Shown: positions 1 through 5,279, numbered from the stretch's first letter. The stretch is 6,727 nt of DNA from Candidatus Nitrosopumilus sp. (GCA_022758935.1 JAEMQG010000079.1:1-6727); one strand, 5' to 3'. The notes: generated by a model not told the origin, from the letters alone. Numbers and translations: made by a program.

Positions 1-85
1 CCCCTAGCATTGCTTTGGCACCTATTATTCCAACTGCAACAATAATAACTGCAATTGCAATTCCTACCAAAATTTTTTTGTTCAT
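1..85 (-). CDS. Exported or membrane-anchored protein, N-terminal fragment
   Basis: Only the first 28 codons lie in the window; the rest is beyond the left edge. The translation starts MNKKILVGIAIAVIIVAVG and continues with a few more small and hydrophobic residues. Positively charged residues at 3-4 followed by about 18 hydrophobic ones are typical of a signal peptide or an N-terminal membrane anchor, so the mature protein is probably outside the cytoplasm or membrane-bound. ATG at 83-85 is preferred because a TATA-like box at 105-114 lies about 25 bases upstream, fitting a leaderless transcript. It is divergent from the gene at 191. Such leaders are common on exported thaumarchaeal proteins, but nothing of the functional domain is visible. 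Confidence 0.7.
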   Translation of the reverse strand, partial: MNKKILVGIAIAVIIVAVGIIGAKAMLG

Positions 86-104
86 GATTATACTAAACTT
101 TCTG

Positions 105-114
105 CATATAATAT
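105..114 (-). promoter_or_regulatory. Box A (TATA) promoter of the leftward exported-protein gene
   Basis: On the minus strand the sequence reads ATATTATATG, centred about 25 bases before the ATG at 85. This is the distance expected between an archaeal TATA box and the transcription start, so the message probably begins at or next to the start codon. Confidence 0.5.
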
Positions 115-190
115 CGTGATCCCCATTGTCATTTAATGAGAATGGTCGTAATGGATTATATTCAAAACTATTCACAAAAATTCGTTATAC

Positions 191-451
191 TTGGAAATAC
201 ATTACATCGTTCTGGCAATTCACCTCATGGTCGGACTAACATTGGTCTACCTGTCTCTGAAAGCTTTCAAAAAAACAAAATATCTGCCCATGGCACTTTT
301 AGCAATTGGATTCTCTCTAATAGTTTTGGGTGATACAGTTATTGGGGATCTTCTAGAATTGATCGTGGAATCATCTACAGCTGATCTTATATCCGAACTA
401 ATTGAGATTCCTGGATTTATAATATTGATACTTGCGGTGAAAAGAAGCTGA
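191..451 (+). CDS. Small three-helix membrane protein, DUF7521-like
   Basis: An 86-residue, very hydrophobic protein with predicted membrane helices at about residues 5-23, 33-52 and 65-83. A basic stretch (AFKKTKY) after helix 1 is followed by LLAIGFSLIVLGDTVIG. This resembles the DUF7521 family of haloarchaea, small membrane proteins often encoded beside a winged-helix regulator; that assignment is from memory of the family pattern. The next gene is indeed such a regulator, one base downstream, so the two are surely co-transcribed. The inferred role is a membrane partner or sensor for the regulator; no reaction is known. The start is a TTG: an in-frame stop at 149-151 leaves no upstream ATG, and the first in-frame ATG (227) would remove most of helix 1. 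An AT-rich box at about 155-162 may be the promoter. A different-frame reading at 136-333 is a shadow. Confidence 0.72.
   Translation: MEIHYIVLAIHLMVGLTLVYLSLKAFKKTKYLPMALLAIGFSLIVLGDTVIGDLLELIVESSTADLISELIEIPGFIILILAVKRS
436..440 (+). promoter_or_regulatory. Ribosome binding site of the winged-helix gene
   Basis: GGTGA lies inside the end of the preceding gene, 12 bases before ATG 453, and is complementary to the conserved 3' end of archaeal 16S rRNA. A Shine-Dalgarno motif makes sense here because this is an internal gene of a unit, whereas the first genes in this window look leaderless. Confidence 0.4.
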
Positions 452-452
452 A

Positions 453-791
453 ATGGAAGAATCTGATGAGATTTTATCTGTATTGTCAGACGAACAAAGC
501 AGAGAAATAATGAAATCGCTCTCCAAGGCAGAATTAACCATACAACAAATTTCTAACTTGCTAAATATTCCACAATCGACTGCATATAGAAAAGTAAAAA
601 AATTAGATGAACTAAAAATCATTAAAAAAACTAAAATAATAAGAACACTAGAGGGTCTTGATGAGAGTTTTTACAGAAATTGGGTTTATGAAATTATCGT
701 TACATTCAGAGATGGCATTCTTTCATACAAAATAGAACATGTAATGATGCAAGATAAAATTGAGAGGCTCTGGCAAAAATTCTCTAAATAA
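453..791 (+). CDS. Winged helix-turn-helix transcriptional regulator, ArsR-like
   Basis: A 112-residue protein that probably binds DNA as a dimer. Residues 5-24 form a first helix (EILSVLSDEQSREIMKSLSK), a pattern typical of ArsR-like winged-helix proteins. Residues 29-37 (LTIQQISNL) and 41-52 (QSTAYRKVKKLD) form the helix-turn-helix with its recognition helix, and about 57-85 form the wing. The C-terminal 30 residues are a charged helix that could serve dimerisation. There is no cysteine pair in the recognition helix, so metal sensing of the classical ArsR/SmtB kind is not supported. It follows the small membrane protein by one base, which suggests a membrane-protein/regulator pair. The signal and target genes cannot be read from the sequence. 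A minus-strand reading at 398-622 is a shadow of this gene. Confidence 0.85.
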   Translation: MEESDEILSVLSDEQSREIMKSLSKAELTIQQISNLLNIPQSTAYRKVKKLDELKIIKKTKIIRTLEGLDESFYRNWVYEIIVTFRDGILSYKIEHVMMQDKIERLWQKFSK

Positions 792-803
792 TTTATCTAT
801 TCT

Positions 804-818
804 CATTTTTTGAAAATG
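804..818 (+). terminator. Weak hairpin and T6 tract after the regulator operon
   Basis: CATTTT and AAAATG can pair across a three-base loop, and the 5' arm contains a T6 run at 806-811. It sits 13 bases after the regulator stop codon and before the next promoter. Archaeal termination depends mainly on oligo-T, so this is plausible, but the stem is AT-only and weak. Confidence 0.3.
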
Positions 819-827
819 ATCGACATC

Positions 828-835
828 TATTATAT
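828..835 (+). promoter_or_regulatory. Box A promoter of the four-helix membrane protein gene
   Basis: TATTATAT is centred 25-26 bases upstream of ATG 857, the expected distance for a leaderless archaeal message. It supports 857 over the in-frame ATG at codon 6. Confidence 0.5.
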
Positions 836-856
836 CCAATTTTACATAAACAAATC

Positions 857-1312
857 ATGAAATCAAAAGCAATGAAATTAGCAATAATTTCAATGGCATT
901 TTTGATGTTAGCTACGGGAGCTCTGTATCTCTTTGTATCTACTCAAGCAATTGCAGAAGCTAGTCAAGCATTTAACGAGAATGCAGGTAAGCCCCAAGAG
1001 TTTGAAAGTGGCGCTTTTATAGAAACCGCATTTTTTGCTGCAGTTGGCGCTGCGTACATTCCAATTGGATTGTGGGCAACTATTACCAGACACACCAGCA
1101 AGGTGCCTTATATTTTGGCAATAGGTGGCTCGGTGGCTCTGATTGGTCTGTACATATTGTCTAGAAACGCAGATATTCCATTTGTAGGCCAACAAGACGA
1201 TGTCGGCTTTATTGACATCCTAAGTAAAGTTCTTCAAGGCGGAATCATAGCAGTTTCAACATACATCATAATGTCCATTAGACGTGAAAAGAAAGCTAGT
1301 CTTTTAGCATAG
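857..1312 (+). CDS. Four-helix membrane protein of unknown function
   Basis: A 151-residue protein with predicted membrane helices at about residues 6-28, 58-76, 83-102 and 119-139. The loop between helices 1 and 2 (about residues 30-55) is hydrophilic and acidic (NENAGKPQEFESG). By the positive-inside rule the basic C-terminus (IRREKK) faces the cytoplasm, which places this loop inside if all four helices span the membrane, or outside if the first is a cleaved signal. I do not recognise the family and see no catalytic or ligand motif. The gene has its own box A and terminator and is probably monocistronic. The minus-strand reading at 908-1195 is a shadow. Confidence 0.75.
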   Translation: MKSKAMKLAIISMAFLMLATGALYLFVSTQAIAEASQAFNENAGKPQEFESGAFIETAFFAAVGAAYIPIGLWATITRHTSKVPYILAIGGSVALIGLYILSRNADIPFVGQQDDVGFIDILSKVLQGGIIAVSTYIIMSIRREKKASLLA

Positions 1313-1332
1313 ACTAGTTTTTTTATTTTTTT
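1292..1332 (+). terminator. Hairpin plus oligo-T terminator containing the stop codon
   Basis: CTAGTC (1296-1301) pairs with GACTAG (1312-1317). The stem extends by a G-T wobble and three A-T pairs (1292-1295 with 1318-1321), giving up to ten pairs around a ten-base loop. It runs into T7-A-T7 at 1318-1332. The last codons and the TAG (1310-1312) of the membrane protein gene lie inside the structure. It is the clearest terminator in the window. Confidence 0.7.
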
Positions 1333-1367
1333 ACATCTGTATTTTTTGTCTTATTTCCACATCAATC

Positions 1368-1376
1368 AATAAATTA
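1368..1376 (+). promoter_or_regulatory. Box A promoter of the six-helix membrane protein gene
   Basis: AATAAATTA is centred about 26 bases upstream of ATG 1398, fitting a leaderless message. It lies in the short spacer after the strong terminator, so this gene is transcribed independently. Confidence 0.45.
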
Positions 1377-1397
1377 TGCTTTTGAGATTAAACCCCC

Positions 1398-1970
1398 ATG
1401 GAATCTACACAATATGAAATTAGACGAATTTTTGGATTTTTATTTATTTGTGTAGCCGCCGCCGTGGCAATTGCATCCGTTGTAAGCGAAATTTCATTTT
1501 TAAACAATTTACCAAGTTATTTCTATGGCATTGTTTGGTTTGGGACATTTGGTTTAATTTTTGGTTTTTATTTTTTGCATTTTAAAGAAAAAACTAGCCT
1601 GATACGAAATCGGATGAAAAATAGTTTGTCCTGGCCACTATATGTCAAAATAATAAATGGAAGTTGTTGGGCATTACCATTTGCTCTAATTGGAATTTTT
1701 CCACAATATTTTCAATATTTAATATTGCTAGGAATAGGGTTGGGAAATTCTTCAACATATATTTTCATGAAACTTTATAGTAATCAAAGTAATAAAGAAC
1801 AAATGTTAGTAGGCCTAACTGCATTATTTGCAATTCCATTAGCTATAGAAATTGATACGTCCATATTTGTATCTCATCAAGATATTGCTATTTTATTATC
1901 TAGGCTTTTAATTTCAATTTCATATGCAATAGGCGGTGTATATGCTTTATTTTCAAGAATCAAAATATGA
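1398..1970 (+). CDS. Six-helix integral membrane protein of unknown function
   Basis: A 190-residue protein with predicted membrane helices at about residues 11-32, 41-62, 82-101, 104-127, 135-152 and 164-186. Both ends look cytoplasmic: a short charged N-terminus (MESTQYEIRR) and a C-terminal SRIKI. The basic loop between helices 2 and 3 (KEKTSLIRNRMKN) fits the positive-inside rule. No transporter signature, histidine-kinase linker or heme-ligand pattern is visible, and I do not recognise the family. It has its own promoter, no downstream partner, and a 285-base gap after it. Confidence 0.72.
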   Translation: MESTQYEIRRIFGFLFICVAAAVAIASVVSEISFLNNLPSYFYGIVWFGTFGLIFGFYFLHFKEKTSLIRNRMKNSLSWPLYVKIINGSCWALPFALIGIFPQYFQYLILLGIGLGNSSTYIFMKLYSNQSNKEQMLVGLTALFAIPLAIEIDTSIFVSHQDIAILLSRLLISISYAIGGVYALFSRIKI

Positions 1971-2052
1971 TAATTATCTAATTAAATGAATGATGAGAAG
2001 TTTAAAGTGTTATGGGTATTTATTTTCAAAGGATATTGACCGTACTAATTTT

Positions 2053-2074
2053 AATGAGAATTATAATTTTCATT
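2053..2074. repeat. 22-base near-perfect palindrome
   Basis: The sequence from AATGAGAATT to AATTTTCATT is its own reverse complement except at one symmetrical G/T position, which would be a wobble pair in RNA. It could be a terminator-like hairpin for the membrane gene 83 bases upstream or a binding site for a dimeric regulator. Its AT-rich composition makes chance symmetry possible. Confidence 0.35.
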
Positions 2075-2182
2075 TTGGTGAACAATGAGTTGTACCTAGT
2101 TAACTTGTTTGTGCCTCGATAGTATGATGATGAGAAAATAACTAGCCCCTAAATCTACATTATTTTTATAAAAAACCTTAGA

Positions 2183-2196
2183 TTGAATATATTCAA
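2183..2196. promoter_or_regulatory. Perfect 14-base palindrome upstream of the nuclease gene
   Basis: TTGAATATATTCAA is identical on both strands. It ends 60 bases before the nuclease start, so it could be an operator for a dimeric winged-helix protein. Its ATATA core could also act as a TATA element with initiation near 2216. No second copy was found in the window. Confidence 0.3.
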
Positions 2197-2255
2197 AAAA
2201 TAATCCCGATCCAAAAACACTTGATTTTTTTATTGCTTTGATTAAATGTCGATAA

Positions 2256-2924
2256 TTGCAGTTTACCCACCACAATACAACAATTCCATTGGCATTTCAA
2301 AGAGAAATAGAGGGAGTCAGATACTATCTAACACCTCAAGGAAAACTGTATCCCTCAATTACCACGGTACTATCTAAGACATCGGACATGTTAGGTCTTG
2401 ATGAATGGCGAGAAAGAGTTGGAAATGATATTGCAGAACAAATAATGAAAGAAGCACAAATTCATGGAACAATGACGCACAAGCTATGTGAAGATTATCT
2501 GAACAATAAAGAATCAGAGGGAGACTTTTTGGAAATACCAAAGAATCATTTTGAAAAACTAAAACCATACCTGCATAAAATGAATAACATTAGAGGAATT
2601 GAGCTTCCACTGTATAGTGACGAGTTTGAAATTGCGGGAACCTGCGACTGTGTTGCAGAGTATAATGGAGATTTATCAATTATTGATTTTAAGACAAGCA
2701 GGAGTAGACTGGTGGAACATTATGATAAAGTTCAGAAATATTTCATCCAGGCTACGGCATACTCTCTTATGTGGAAGGAAAGAACTGGAACTGAAATAGA
2801 TCAAATTGTAATTATTGGCTCAGAAGAAACCGGGAATGTTGCAGAGTTTATCAAAATACCATTTGATTTCAAAGAAGCGTTAATTGAAAAGTTAGAAAAA
2901 TTCAGGCAATATAATGCCAATTAA
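2256..2924 (+). CDS. PD-(D/E)XK exonuclease, MGME1/RecB-like
   Basis: A 222-residue protein with the ordered motifs of the RecB/Cas4/MGME1 branch of PD-(D/E)XK nucleases. These are YYLTPQGKLYPSITTVLS (23-40), the N-terminal motif I know from MGME1-like proteins; HGTMTHKLCE (70-79); the metal-binding aspartate D131 in AGTCDCVAEY; the catalytic D144-x-K146 in SIIDFKTS; and Q165/Y169 in FIQATAYSLMW. The family cuts or trims single-stranded DNA ends in repair or genome maintenance with Mg2+ or Mn2+. There is no four-cysteine iron-sulphur cluster as in Cas4 or AddB, and no helicase or cas gene nearby, so it is a stand-alone nuclease. An in-frame stop at 2253-2255 sits directly before the TTG at 2256; TTG 2289 is an alternative start. 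The first ATG, codon 45, would remove the conserved N-terminal motif and is rejected. Confidence 0.85.
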   Translation: MQFTHHNTTIPLAFQREIEGVRYYLTPQGKLYPSITTVLSKTSDMLGLDEWRERVGNDIAEQIMKEAQIHGTMTHKLCEDYLNNKESEGDFLEIPKNHFEKLKPYLHKMNNIRGIELPLYSDEFEIAGTCDCVAEYNGDLSIIDFKTSRSRLVEHYDKVQKYFIQATAYSLMWKERTGTEIDQIVIIGSEETGNVAEFIKIPFDFKEALIEKLEKFRQYNAN

Positions 2925-2946
2925 TTTAGTTCTAATTCTACATGGT

Positions 2947-3060
2947 TCAATTGTTAATCTTCACACCGTTTTCTAAAGGAAAAAGTACACAATCTATACT
3001 ATCTCTCTTTACCACAGAAGTATAATGCTGAGGTATAGACAAGAGACTAGCCTGACTCAT
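2947..3060 (-). CDS. Possible 37-residue protein, unconfirmed
   Basis: A complete ATG-to-TGA frame begins MSQASLLSIPQHYTSVVKRD and ends ENGVKINN. The composition is protein-like, and a weak TATA-like stretch on the minus strand (about 3082-3088) lies near 25 bases before the ATG. The start codon overlaps the arm of an inverted repeat at 3059-3072. It uses CAG and AAG more than its neighbours, who prefer CAA and AAA, which argues against it. No family is recognised. In DNA this AT-rich a frame of this size can arise by chance. Confidence 0.22.
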   Translation of the reverse strand: MSQASLLSIPQHYTSVVKRDSIDCVLFPLENGVKINN

Positions 3061-3140
3061 AACGAACGTTATAACTAAAATCATAATTCTGCAGTATTTT
3101 CATCTCCCGAACAGATGAGGATAAAAAATAATAGAATGTG

Positions 3141-3148
3141 TTTAATAT
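3141..3148 (+). promoter_or_regulatory. Box A promoter that fixes the methyltransferase start
   Basis: TTTAATAT is centred 25-26 bases before ATG 3170. A start at the in-frame TTG 3149 would fall directly next to the box and upstream of the expected transcription start, so the message should not include it. Confidence 0.55.
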
Positions 3149-3169
3149 TTGAGAGTAAACAAATTTTTG

Positions 3170-3928
3170 ATGTCAAATAATTTTCAAGATAATTTCTCTG
3201 TACAATCAAAGAAATATTCGTTTTCTCGGCCTACGTACCCTGACGAACTGTTCAGGTTTTTATCTAAAATAACAACAGATCATCGACTAGCATGGGATTG
3301 TGCCACCGGAAACGGTCAAGCCGCAATCAAACTGTGCACATATTTTGATAAAGTAATTGCCAGTGATGCAAGTGAAAAACAGATTCAAAACAAATTTGAG
3401 CGAAAAAATATATTGTATAGTGTATTTCCAGCGGAAAAAGCAGACATACCAAATAATTCTGTGGATCTCATAACTATTGCACAGGGATTACACTGGTTTG
3501 ATTTTGAGCGATTCTACTCTGAAGTAAAACGAGTAGCCAAAAATAAAGCAATCATTGCGGCATGGTCTTATACAATGCACAAAATCACTCCTGAAATTGA
3601 CAAGATAAGTGACCGGCTGAATTTTGGCGGAGATATTTTAGGAGATTACTGGGCAAAAGAAATCAAATATGTCAAAGAAGACTACAGGACAATACCGTTT
3701 CCATTTGAAGAGATGACCACACCCAAATTTACGATAAGCACAAAATGGAATATGAGTCAGCTTCTCAATTATTTGGATACTTGGTCTGCAGTACAAAAAT
3801 ACCGTTTAGAGAATAAAATAGATCCACTGAAATTGATAAAAAATGAACTAAAACCATATTGGGAAGACGATCTTGAGAAAAAACCAATAACTTGGGCAAT
3901 AAATCTCAAAGTTGGTATAATAAAGTAA
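3170..3928 (+). CDS. Class I SAM-dependent methyltransferase
   Basis: A 252-residue protein of the UbiE/Methyltransf_11-like group, which transfers a methyl group from S-adenosylmethionine. Residue numbers are from the ATG at 3170. The SAM-binding motif I is WDCATGNGQ (42-50), followed by the acidic loop SDAS (65-68), AEKADIP (88-94), and DLITIAQGLHWFD (99-111), which closes the cofactor site. The N-terminal YSFSRPTYPDELF and the C-terminal WAINLKVG match full-length soluble members of about 250 residues, such as the trans-aconitate methyltransferase-like group, so the gene seems complete. The substrate cannot be told. An in-frame TTG at 3149 would add seven residues, but promoter spacing favours 3170. 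It is a single-gene unit between the nuclease and the tRNA region. Confidence 0.88.
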   Translation: MSNNFQDNFSVQSKKYSFSRPTYPDELFRFLSKITTDHRLAWDCATGNGQAAIKLCTYFDKVIASDASEKQIQNKFERKNILYSVFPAEKADIPNNSVDLITIAQGLHWFDFERFYSEVKRVAKNKAIIAAWSYTMHKITPEIDKISDRLNFGGDILGDYWAKEIKYVKEDYRTIPFPFEEMTTPKFTISTKWNMSQLLNYLDTWSAVQKYRLENKIDPLKLIKNELKPYWEDDLEKKPITWAINLKVGIIK

Positions 3929-3953
3929 TTTCCTCTTGCAATTAAAAGAGAAA
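3929..3953 (+). terminator. Weak hairpin after the methyltransferase gene
   Basis: CTCTT (3933-3937) pairs with AAGAG (3946-3950), and TTT pairs with AAA outside a one-base bulge. It begins directly after the stop codon. There is no long T tract downstream on the plus strand, so efficiency as a terminator is doubtful. Confidence 0.25.
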
Positions 3954-4020
3954 ATTTACTTACGTTAACCTTTCATAAATTCAACACAAAAAATAGTTTT
4001 TTACGCATGTAACAATTTAT

Positions 4021-4032
4021 GTTTTAAAAATA
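4021..4032 (+). promoter_or_regulatory. TATA-like box ahead of the GC-richer intergenic segment
   Basis: GTTTTAAAAATA matches the archaeal box A pattern. It would start transcription near 4050-4055, at the front of the segment described as a candidate RNA. Confidence 0.3.
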
Positions 4033-4035
4033 AAG

Positions 4036-4118
4036 AGTTCATCCTTGAGGGGATGGCTTTGGTATGTCTGATACGTCTAATCCCTGCTGTGACATCATTT
4101 TTGGGAATATGGACAAGT
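4036..4118 (+). ncRNA. Candidate structured RNA or element remnant, tentative
   Basis: This segment is visibly richer in G and C than the surrounding intergenic DNA, as structured RNAs often are in AT-rich archaea. It can form CATCC-TTGAGG-GGATG (4040-4055). Alternatively GGGAT (4050-4054) pairs with ATCCC (4080-4084) around an inner GTAT/ATAC stem (4062-4065 with 4071-4074). The two folds share bases and exclude each other. No C/D box pair and no RNase P or SRP signature fits. The first hairpin loosely recalls the ends of IS200/IS605-type elements, but no transposase or TnpB is present. Strand and boundaries are guesses. Confidence 0.22.
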
Positions 4119-4152
4119 AAAAATATCGTATTCAAAAAATATCATAAAAAAA
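4119..4152 (-). terminator. Oligo-T termination zone for tRNA-Glu
   Basis: Read on the minus strand, downstream of the tRNA, there are T7 (4146-4152), T6 (4134-4139) and T5 (4119-4123). Archaeal RNA polymerase terminates at such tracts. A 9-base inverted repeat (4137-4145 with 4174-4182) overlaps the zone and could form a hairpin in the tRNA trailer. Confidence 0.5.
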
Positions 4153-4207
4153 TTATTGTTAATTCACAGTTAAATGATATTTCCTTGTCTTTACTCCAAA
4201 AATGTAA

Positions 4208-4283
4208 TGCTCCCGTCGGGATTTGAACCCGAGATCACTGCCTTGAGAGGGCAGTATGCTTAGCCGGACTACACCACAGGAGC
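4208..4283 (-). tRNA. tRNA-Glu, anticodon CTC
   Basis: The cloverleaf is complete on the minus strand: acceptor stem GCTCCTG with CGGGAGC (one T-G wobble), a D arm with GTGTAGTCCGGCTAAGC, anticodon stem CTGCC/GGCAG, and a T arm CGGG-TTCAAAT-CCCG. The seven-base anticodon loop CTCTCAA puts CTC at 4245-4247, which reads GAG glutamate codons. Position 4208 gives discriminator base A. CCA is not encoded and must be added after transcription. There is no intron. It is divergent from the 294-residue protein gene. Confidence 0.96.
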
Positions 4284-4306
4284 TTGCTCAAAAACAAATT
4301 CTTCTC

Positions 4307-4314
4307 AATTTAAA
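4307..4314 (-). promoter_or_regulatory. Box A promoter of tRNA-Glu
   Basis: TTTAAATT on the minus strand is centred about 27 bases upstream of the mature tRNA 5' end at 4283. This implies a transcript starting within a few bases of the tRNA. Confidence 0.6.
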
Positions 4315-4355
4315 GGAAATGTTTTGACATTGAATCCATTTGTAAATATTTGTAA

Positions 4356-4381
4356 TTTAGATGCTTTATACAAAATCTAAA
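4356..4381 (+). promoter_or_regulatory. TATA box framed by a 7-base inverted repeat
   Basis: TTTATACAAA at 4365-4374 is centred 25-26 bases before ATG 4395, as expected for a leaderless gene. It is flanked by TTTAGAT (4356-4362) and ATCTAAA (4375-4381), exact reverse complements with a 12-base spacer. A dimeric protein bound there would cover the TATA box and block TBP, so this is a candidate repressor site. The regulator is unknown. Confidence 0.45.
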
Positions 4382-4394
4382 CTTAACACTTTAT

Positions 4395-5279
4395 ATGGAT
4401 TTAAGAAAATTCGCAGATGAACAGAATCTAGTTAATTTTCCTATTGGTTTAGGAGGATGCAGAGCATCCAATTCTTTTTTTGATGCATGTGAATACAACA
4501 TTACTATATTTGATGATAAATTAGATGCAGACAAAATTATTGCATATAATGATAATTTTGTAAAAATTCATCATGGTTCATTAAAAGAAAAAAAATCCAA
4601 AGTTCTTCTGCAATATGACGGAATGCAAATAATCCAAGATGAATCATGGGAACTTCGAATGTTTCTCTCAAAAATTAAAGAAAAACGTTTAATTTTTTAC
4701 AAAGATTACGGAAAAAATTGTTTGATTGATTCCATCTTTTGTTGCGAAAAAAGCAAAGAAGGAATCAAAACTTCAAATGTTTTTTCAGCATGTTGGCAGT
4801 TATGTGCGTCTTATTTCTTATCTGATGCAATCTGCGCTCTAAATTTTTGTATACCTGGTCCATCCCATATGTTGGAAATGATGCGTAAATTTAAGAAAAA
4901 TCAAATTAACAAACATATTTCAATAGTGACTGAAAACGTTGGTATTGAAAGAGCTATTCCTTCCCTATTAGAAAGAATGCTAAAATCAACAATCGGTTTT
5001 TCTGATTTGGTTGAAAACAATGGCCACTCAAAAATAATCCATAGAAAATATGATTTTTTTATTAAAAATTCAATGCTCTCTGACTGTTATTTTTACTTGG
5101 GATGCATAAACAAAGAAAATTTCATAAGAATAAAAGATACTATTGATAGAAAGCCAGATCTTATACATATTCTAAAAGTTGCCTTTGATATTGAGGCTGA
5201 CTCTAATCTGTTGAGACAGCAGGTTGAACTTGTTCAAAAATCAGACAATGCTATTCTTGGCAGCCTTTCCGGTGCGTAA
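4395..5279 (+). CDS. Hypothetical cysteine-rich protein, possibly degenerate nucleotidyltransferase
   Basis: A 294-residue soluble protein I do not recognise. Near the N-terminus, FPIGLGGCRASNSFFDA (15-31) followed by EYNITIF (33-39) resembles the hG[GS]...DhDh start of minimal nucleotidyltransferases, but N35 stands where the first catalytic aspartate is expected. If the fold is right, the enzyme may be inactive or altered. The rest is predicted helical, including ACWQLCASYFLSDAICALN (132-150) and PGPSHMLEMMRKF (154-166), reminiscent of helical substrate domains in such proteins. There are 11 cysteines (22, 32, 109, 116, 117, 133, 137, 147, 152, 231, 237), many for a cytoplasmic protein. No signal peptide or membrane helix is seen. 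The start ATG is supported by box A spacing. The gene is divergent from tRNA-Glu and 53 bases upstream of the metallothionein-like gene, which has its own promoter. Confidence 0.75.
   Translation: MDLRKFADEQNLVNFPIGLGGCRASNSFFDACEYNITIFDDKLDADKIIAYNDNFVKIHHGSLKEKKSKVLLQYDGMQIIQDESWELRMFLSKIKEKRLIFYKDYGKNCLIDSIFCCEKSKEGIKTSNVFSACWQLCASYFLSDAICALNFCIPGPSHMLEMMRKFKKNQINKHISIVTENVGIERAIPSLLERMLKSTIGFSDLVENNGHSKIIHRKYDFFIKNSMLSDCYFYLGCINKENFIRIKDTIDRKPDLIHILKVAFDIEADSNLLRQQVELVQKSDNAILGSLSGA

Larger units (their letters stand above)
1971..2255. other. Intergenic gap with several palindromes, no supported gene
   Basis: No reading frame longer than about 20 codons ends convincingly here. The gap holds GATAATTATC at 1969-1978, a 22-base near-palindrome at 2053-2074, a 7-base inverted repeat (CTAGTTA at 2096-2102, TAACTAG at 2139-2145), and a perfect 14-base palindrome at 2183-2196. 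A 17-codon frame at 1986-2039 is too short to support. Confidence 0.5.
2925..3148. other. Intergenic gap with small inverted repeats
   Basis: This stretch holds ATAACGAACGTTAT at 3059-3072 and a 6-bp hairpin with a 7-base loop at 3100-3118 (TCATCT pairing with AGATGA). It also holds a possible 37-codon minus-strand frame, listed separately, and the box A of the methyltransferase at its right end. No RNA gene is recognised. Confidence 0.4.

Noticed and set aside
136..333. 65-codon plus-strand frame overlapping the DUF7521-like gene
   Set aside because: Its composition is unlike a folded protein, and the overlapping frame at 191-451 has clear membrane helices and couples to the regulator.
398..622. 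74-codon minus-strand frame
   Set aside because: It is antisense to the winged-helix gene, whose domain pattern is unambiguous.
908..1195. 95-codon minus-strand frame with several cysteines
   Set aside because: It is antisense to the four-helix membrane protein; it has no promoter and no coherent domain.
1986..2039. 17-codon frame after the six-helix membrane protein gene
   Set aside because: It is too short to tell from chance and has no supporting ribosome binding site.
2121..2150. TGATGATGAG motif resembling the C box of a C/D guide RNA
   Set aside because: No matching D box (CTGA) or second C'/D' pair lies at usable distance.
2374..2799. Frames at 2374-2568 (minus) and 2599-2799 (plus)
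   Set aside because: Both lie wholly inside the nuclease gene, whose catalytic motifs fix the true frame.
4119..4182. Repeated ATATTTTT-like blocks on the minus strand that might suggest a repeat array
   Set aside because: Copies are too short, differ in sequence and lack regular spacers. Oligo-T termination after the tRNA explains them; no CRISPR array exists in the window.
4053..4226. 57-codon plus-strand frame beginning MALVCLIRLIPAV with a box A 26 bases upstream
   Set aside because: It runs into and stops inside the antisense of tRNA-Glu, so its C-terminal part cannot be under protein selection. I treated the front part as a possible RNA instead.
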